Assembly: GCA_037176705.1 (NCBI GenBank)
Contig: CM073890.1
Coordinates: forward strand, 102,290,591-102,354,590
Direction of reading: 5' to 3'
DNA: 64,000 bases
Source of the DNA: Molossus alvarezi
Lineage: Eukaryota; Chordata; Mammalia; Chiroptera; Molossidae
How positions within the stretch are numbered: the stretch's first letter is position 1; each line of letters starts with the position of its first letter. The position numbers and the translations under genes were made by a program. The notes under the pieces are model-generated. The model was not told the DNA's origin. It made no database searches and worked only from the letters and a program-made list of their open reading frames with translations. Shown here in pieces: positions 59,098 to 64,000 of this stretch.

Positions 59098-59403
59098 TTA
59101 AAAATACAGAGAAAGGAAAACAAAACAAAAACAAAAAGCCCCGCCTCTCTCCATGGTGCTGAAATCGCCTGTACCCATTTGACTGTCTTCGTAAACATCT
59201 TCGACAGCCTTGATGATCTGTGAGACACGGCTGGCTGCAGCTGCAGCCTCAGGGATTTCTGAAAATAATACCCTGATAGTAAGGAAAGGCCCATATTTAG
59301 TTACATCGTCCCCAAACACGCATTTCATTTTGTGCATGTAGAATGAACCATATGCTTCAGTGAATGTAATGATGAATTGTAAACCACCCATGGAAACAAG
59401 CAT
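59098..59403 (-). other. Coding-like segment of unknown identity
   Basis: A 101-codon minus-strand frame (59403-59098) from an ATG. Its first 80 residues look protein-like rather than AT-driven: a hydrophobic start (MLVSMGGLQFIITF), an EIPEAAAAASRVSQIIKAV helix-like stretch and an acidic EDVYEDS stretch. It then runs into a T-rich end translating as FCFCFVF. A stop lies 5' of it at about 59430, in the same frame. It could be an exon, a piece of a processed pseudogene or chance; I do not recognise the protein. Confidence 0.25.
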
Positions 59404-59404
59404 C

Positions 59405-60566
59405 GTGAGGAGGCAGGAGGAACAGAGAAGTTAATACAAATCAGTGTGCAAGGCTGAAATCGATGGCACCAACTGTGCTTTCGTTTTCAATGTAGTTTAT
59501 ATTTAATTTTTCATAGAAGGCTATATATCAGGAGTTCATTGTTATTTGTGTGTTCTATTTTTGATTTTGTTTTTAGAAAAGCATGAATGGTTTGTGCCAT
59601 TATTCTAATTATTCTAATTCATCTTACATTTTGTTTCTCTAGAATTTTATTGTGTATTTCATACTAGTGGAAAGCCATTGGTTCTTAAATGTGTGGTAAA
59701 TAATTTTCATTATTTTGAAATTTTTCTCTGATGCCAAGTTACTAAGAAATTAATATTTAAAAGGTTGTGACTTTATGAGATTGTTATGAATTAGCTAATA
59801 TTGTTCTCTTACAGCTATAGCTATGACATAGTAATTTTGACCATTCACTGTGTATATACATTGTTTTGCACATAACTGAAGCAAGGCTTACACAACATTT
59901 GCATAGATTTCAGATCTATTTACTAAAAGATTCCTAAAGGCCAAGGACCAATGCAAGAAAAAATTAAGACTCAGAATAAAGAAAATATTCTAGCCTAAAA
60001 AAGATATATTGGGCTACTCCATTTTATTTTACTACTTATGTCCTCTTCAGTACTCTGAGCAAAATATATTTGCAGATATTGTCTAGAAAAAAATTATATT
60101 ATTAAAATAAACTGACAACAAAAAATTACATTTGAAAAAATTATTCTTTTGAGTATTCTTCTTATGAATACCCTGGAACACATTATTAAGTTTATAAATC
60201 ATAGCATATCTAAGTCTAATCAACCATCTAAATGTTCTGAATGTTTCCAGTTCAATTATATTAAATATTTGCCATCTTAAAATACAATCAGTTAAAAAAA
60301 GGAAGGGACATCAACGGCTAATATGTTGTCTAAAGTATTAAGATTTGGGAAGAAAAAAACAGATTTAAAGGTGTTTGGTAGATCTGTATAGTCGGTACTC
60401 CAAAGGGAAACATCTGGAGAGTGGGCACTGTGCTGAATGTACCTTTTTACTAACTGTTCCTACACAGGGTATAGAATGACAGTGGCTCAAGTTAGTCCGG
60501 GTAGGACTTTCGGCTGTTGGATATTAACTGAAGGTCACATATATACGTCAAGTAGCATAACATTAA
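59405..60566. other. unassigned AT-rich DNA
   Basis: No gene recognised. Confidence 0.4.
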
Positions 60567-60576
60567 AATATTATAC

Positions 60577-60741
60577 ATAGGCCAGATCGGTGTGGCTCAG
60601 TGGTTGAGTGTTGACCCATGCACCAAGAAGTCACTGGTTCAATTCCCAGTCAGGGCACATGCCCAGGTTGTGGGCCCGATCCCCAATGGGGGGCATGCAG
60701 GAGGCGACCAGTCAATGTTCTCTCTCAGCGATGGCTTTCTT

Positions 60742-60778
<37 letters not shown>

Positions 60779-60813
60779 TCAATAAATAAAAAATAAATTA
60801 ATTAATTTTAAGG
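60577..60813 (+). mobile_element. Ves SINE (older subfamily)
   Basis: Head with GGTGTGGCTCAGTGGTTGAG, CT-rich middle ending in a TC run, AATCAATAAATAAA tail. ATATTATAC is duplicated at 60568-60576 and 60814-60822. Confidence 0.9.
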
Positions 60814-61009
60814 ATATTATACCAATATACAGTTATATTAAAATATTTTATCCATTATTACAGTAGATAGGGAGCTATGCAAATGGTGGTTTTGCTTTTT
60901 CTTTTTTACTTTGTTATTGTGAGAGGATTGGCTAAATTATTGCTGATGTTTCATGGACAAAATATCTTTATACTTATAGGAACTTTCAGAGAAAGTCCCT
61001 GCCCTTTGA

Positions 61010-61590
61010 ATTAGGTTTGAGGTGGTATGTATCTTAATTCCATGAGGCCCGTGGACAATCGGCGTTTTCCCAGAGGTCTAACAGGTTTTTATGATTCAGA
61101 GTGACACTGGCCAGTCTCTGAACTTCATTGGTACACTAAGACCCTGGGAGACTGTGCCACCAGTAAGGGAGGCCTGGAAAGAGTAACAATAGGCGTGGTG
61201 GGTGTGTGAGACATCTTCCTAGAAGGAGCACAGGTGATCAAGGGCCTTGGTTGATACCTTGGATAGCATTGCCCTGTTTGTGTGAGGCTATGCCTCCTGT
61301 GATGGACTGCAGGGGAGAGTCTCAAACAGACCCCGTCGAGGAGACTAAAGACTACTTTGTAAGCCAAATTTAGCTCAGGGATTTTCTAACTTTGAAGAAC
61401 ATCTCTTAGCTTGAAAGGTAGTCTACAGCACTTTTTGTTGTTTTTCCTCCCTTACTTTGGGTCAGAATTATACTGTGCAAGCTGAAGGTCCCTTCCCCAG
61501 TTTTCTGCACACAGGTATTTCTCCTAATAAATTTCTTGAACTTTAATTTCTTCCTAGCATCTGCTTCTCTGAGGATCTAGACTAATACTC
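61010..61590 (+). repeat. LTR-like repeat
   Basis: The 3' part (CTAATAAATTTCTTGAACTT at 61523-61542, with AATAAA) and the CATCTGCTTCTCTGAGGATC end (61558-61577) resemble the end of an old mammalian LTR. The 5' part is GC-richer with no gene. Family unknown. The minus-strand frame at 61125-61367 is antisense to it. Confidence 0.45.
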
Positions 61591-61594
61591 TAAG

Positions 61595-62030
61595 ATTTGG
61601 GGGTTTGATTCTAAAGAAGATATGAAAACTTGTTACAACTCAATTGTATGAAAATATTTTCCTAGAAATTCTACTTATATGGTATCACAGAATTGGGTTC
61701 ATTTTCCCTTATAAACCTCTCTGAGGATTTTTAACATGAATGAGAGGAAACTCTTTATATTAACATTATTAGTTCTAATTTTACCTGGTATTACTATTTG
61801 AAATTCATTGGTATAAACACATATACACACATTTTACCAGTAAATTAAATAAAAGCAATTAATGGAATAGTTCACTGTAGGAGAGTAATGTGAATTGGGA
61901 CTTGATAATTGAAATGAGAGAGACCTCAGAGGTCATGTAGACCAACTTTCTCATTTCAAGTATGACAAAATAAAGAGCCAGACAACTGAATAATATCACT
62001 TGAATAAAACTGCTTGGGAGTTGCAAAAAT
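61595..62030. other. unassigned DNA with a possible short repeat
   Basis: No gene recognised. 61905-61990 (GAGGTCATGTAGACCAACTT) is weakly like an old MIR or hAT fragment. Confidence 0.35.
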
Positions 62031-62034
62031 GGCT

Positions 62035-62165
62035 AATTAATATACATTGAGCTTCTACTACATATAAGGCCCTCTACTAGGTACTTGTATGAACTTCATA
62101 ATACTTAAATTTCAAAGCACCTCCAATAAGGAAGATATTATTTTATCTACTTAATTATTAGGAAC
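62035..62165 (+). mobile_element. MIR SINE fragment
   Basis: TTGAGCTTCTACTACATATA, TCTACTAGGTACTTG and the later GATATTATTTTATCTACTTA follow MIR core order. Diverged. Confidence 0.55.
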
Positions 62166-62169
62166 ATAT

Positions 62170-63600
62170 TTCTCGAAGTGATTTTGGTGACTCGCCTTGG
62201 GTCCCACATTAGAGAGTGCCACATTTTGGTTAATTCAAATTTCTCAAGCTAAGGGTTGAACAGTCTTTGCCTGGTGGATTTGATTTCTAAAGAGCCCCAG
62301 TGGACATTTTTTAAAATGTTCTTTAAAATTCTCGTATTGAATGTGCAGTCATTGTTCATCACTTTATTTCACTACTAGTACTCATTTTGATTTAAATATA
62401 TAGAAATATATAAGATTTGTCCATTAAATAAGGACTGTGTCTCTTCTTTGCAGAACTTGACCATGGTATTCTATGTATCAATATGTTTACTAAGCAGCAA
62501 GCTCCTTTGTCTTGTATAAGTAGAAGCATGCATACAATGATTACAAAATAATGATCTATTTATGTTACATTCTTGGAAACTCTGTAAATACAAAGATAAT
62601 AGATTATTTCTTAGATATTGATGTTCTTGTATGAGTAAAGGTTAATTAATGCTATAAAATTCTCATTTTGAAAAGCGTTAATATGGCCCACACATTATAG
62701 AACCTAATGAGATAAAACCTATTGTTTTGAAAAGATAATATAGGCAAGCATGCCTTTACTTAGCTGTCACAACATGTTGTGACTATAACAGCTTGTTACT
62801 TTTATACTGCTCCACTTTTATATCAAATCATTCTTATTTTGATCTTGTTATAAGTGGTGTTCTATATACAGACATGAAATAGCCACTGTGATTAAAAAGG
62901 TCCATAGTGAATACATGAGTTCTTAGTTCGCAGTTTATTTCTGTCTGAAACCTATCACTTTTATTAGCTCCCTTATCTTAAAACCAGGAATTAAAAATCA
63001 TACCAAAACTCTAAAGTGTGTATATCACTGACAGCCATACCTGAGCTATTTATTCACATTATCGATCCTCAGTTTTTTTGATCTGCGTGCTACTCAGCAA
63101 ATGTCACAATATTAGACCACACATGGCATAGAAAGAGCTTCCTAGGACTCTTTAATTGATCTGCCCAAGAGATTGACATCATGTATTGTTAAAGGTAAAA
63201 ACTAAATAGAATGTGCAGTGGAAAATCCCCTTGCCACCTTTGTTCAACAAAAAGAGTTGTAAGAAAGCTTGAGTGTATGAAAGTGTAAGTGTTGGGCAAA
63301 GTTCCCAGAATAGATTTAAAATGAGGCTTCCATTGTATGAGGTCTTTGTCGTGGTAGGCAGCATGATTCCAAAATTCTCACTGTCTTCTTCCTGCCCAAA
63401 TCTGTCTCCTTATAGTCTATCAATGTTGATATTTCATAATCATTCTTACCCAGGGAGAAACATGCTGTTTTTATTTATCTTTGTGTCATGTATTAGAACC
63501 CCTATATAATTGGTTGGTTGTTTAACCTCCAAGCTATCTTGCAAGCACAGATAAATCATTTAAAAATAATTGCACAAAGAAAAAATAACAAAATAATTTT
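62170..63600. other. unassigned AT-rich DNA
   Basis: No gene recognised. The overlapping frames at 63179-63509 show no motif. Confidence 0.4.
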
Positions 63601-63609
63601 AAAAGTGTC

Positions 63610-63760
63610 TCTCCACTAAGCAAGCTCTTTACAGATGCTGTTCTATTTATTAATAACAAATTTATGAGGTAGTTACATTAGTCCCATACCCCACAGGCTC
63701 AGACACTAAGATAATTTGATAATTTCACTAGGGATTCACCTTAGTTGATGATGAACCTAG
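63610..63760 (+). mobile_element. MIR SINE fragment
   Basis: CTCTTTACAGATGCTGTTCT, TTATGAGGTAGTTACATTAG and CCCCACAGGCTCAGACACTA are in MIR order. Diverged. Confidence 0.5.
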
Positions 63761-63764
63761 AAAT

Positions 63765-64000
63765 CATGGGATGAAAAAATATATAAGATAGGGATAATAT
63801 CATTTTCATCATGCTTACTTTGATGTGAAATTAACAACATAAATACAAGCATCTTGTGATAACTATAAGAACAGGTTCAGAATTACAATTCTTTCTCATG
63901 TAAGTCAGTCTATATTTGTTTTTATTCAAACATTTCAAAACCTTCTGACTCTTTAGATCTAAATTACTGATATACTCAATTTTCTCTGTTATATACACCT
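63765..64000. other. unassigned AT-rich DNA
   Basis: No gene recognised. Confidence 0.35.

Noticed and set aside
1..64000. CRISPR array, operons or other prokaryotic systems
   Set aside because: The only regular arrays are the proviral 58-bp tandem repeat (no spacers) and microsatellites; the sequence is mammalian.

Overview
This is a mammalian, AT-rich, repeat-dense window with no host protein-coding gene that I can support. The organism is most likely a vespertilionoid bat. At least thirteen tRNA-headed SINEs have the Ves signature: a GCCCTGGC-type head, the TTTGGCTCAGCGGTTAGAGC box, a CT-rich middle and, in one subfamily, a CCTCGGGTGAGGAT hairpin just before the A-tail. They sit among L1 copies of bat type and old mammalian repeats (MaLR LTRs, MIR, L2-like, L1M). 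The window reads as intergenic or deep intronic DNA.

Layout. 1-1040 is the 3' end of a truncated L1 (+). 2689-9320 is a complete minus-strand class I (gammaretrovirus-like) endogenous provirus. It has two 649-bp LTRs (2694-3342 and 8667-9315) that differ at 6 positions, a 5-bp target duplication, a perfect 18-nt tRNA-Thr primer site, a polypurine tract, and a leader carrying a 58-bp tandem array of hairpins. Its interior is heavily broken: recognisable Gag matrix, protease, RNase H, integrase and Env TM pieces remain, but most of RT and Env SU is absent, and an AT-rich stretch of unknown origin lies where capsid would be. 10-21 kb is mostly unassigned DNA with Ves SINEs, MIR, L1M and MaLR fragments. 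21.3-22.1 kb holds two LTR-like units in opposite orientation. 23.45-25.25 kb is a 5'-truncated L1 (+). 28253-28516 is a hAT-like MITE with an 8-bp target duplication. 28553-34338 is a full-length minus-strand L1 bounded by a perfect target duplication of about 13 bp; its ORF1 is intact, and its ORF2 is broken by frameshifts, a late stop and an Asp-to-Glu change at an endonuclease catalytic position. 36-64 kb is unassigned DNA with Ves SINEs in both orientations, a solo LTR near 38.7-39.1 kb, several MaLR LTRs, an L1M tail and microsatellites.

How the parts work together. L1 machinery is the usual source of the Ves insertions, whose A-tails and 9-18 bp target duplications are visible. The provirus looks like a young insertion (about 0.9 percent LTR divergence) of an already defective element, so it was probably copied by proteins supplied from elsewhere. 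Ancient LTRs and MIR copies form the older background. I saw no rRNA, functional tRNA, CRISPR or bacterial-type features.
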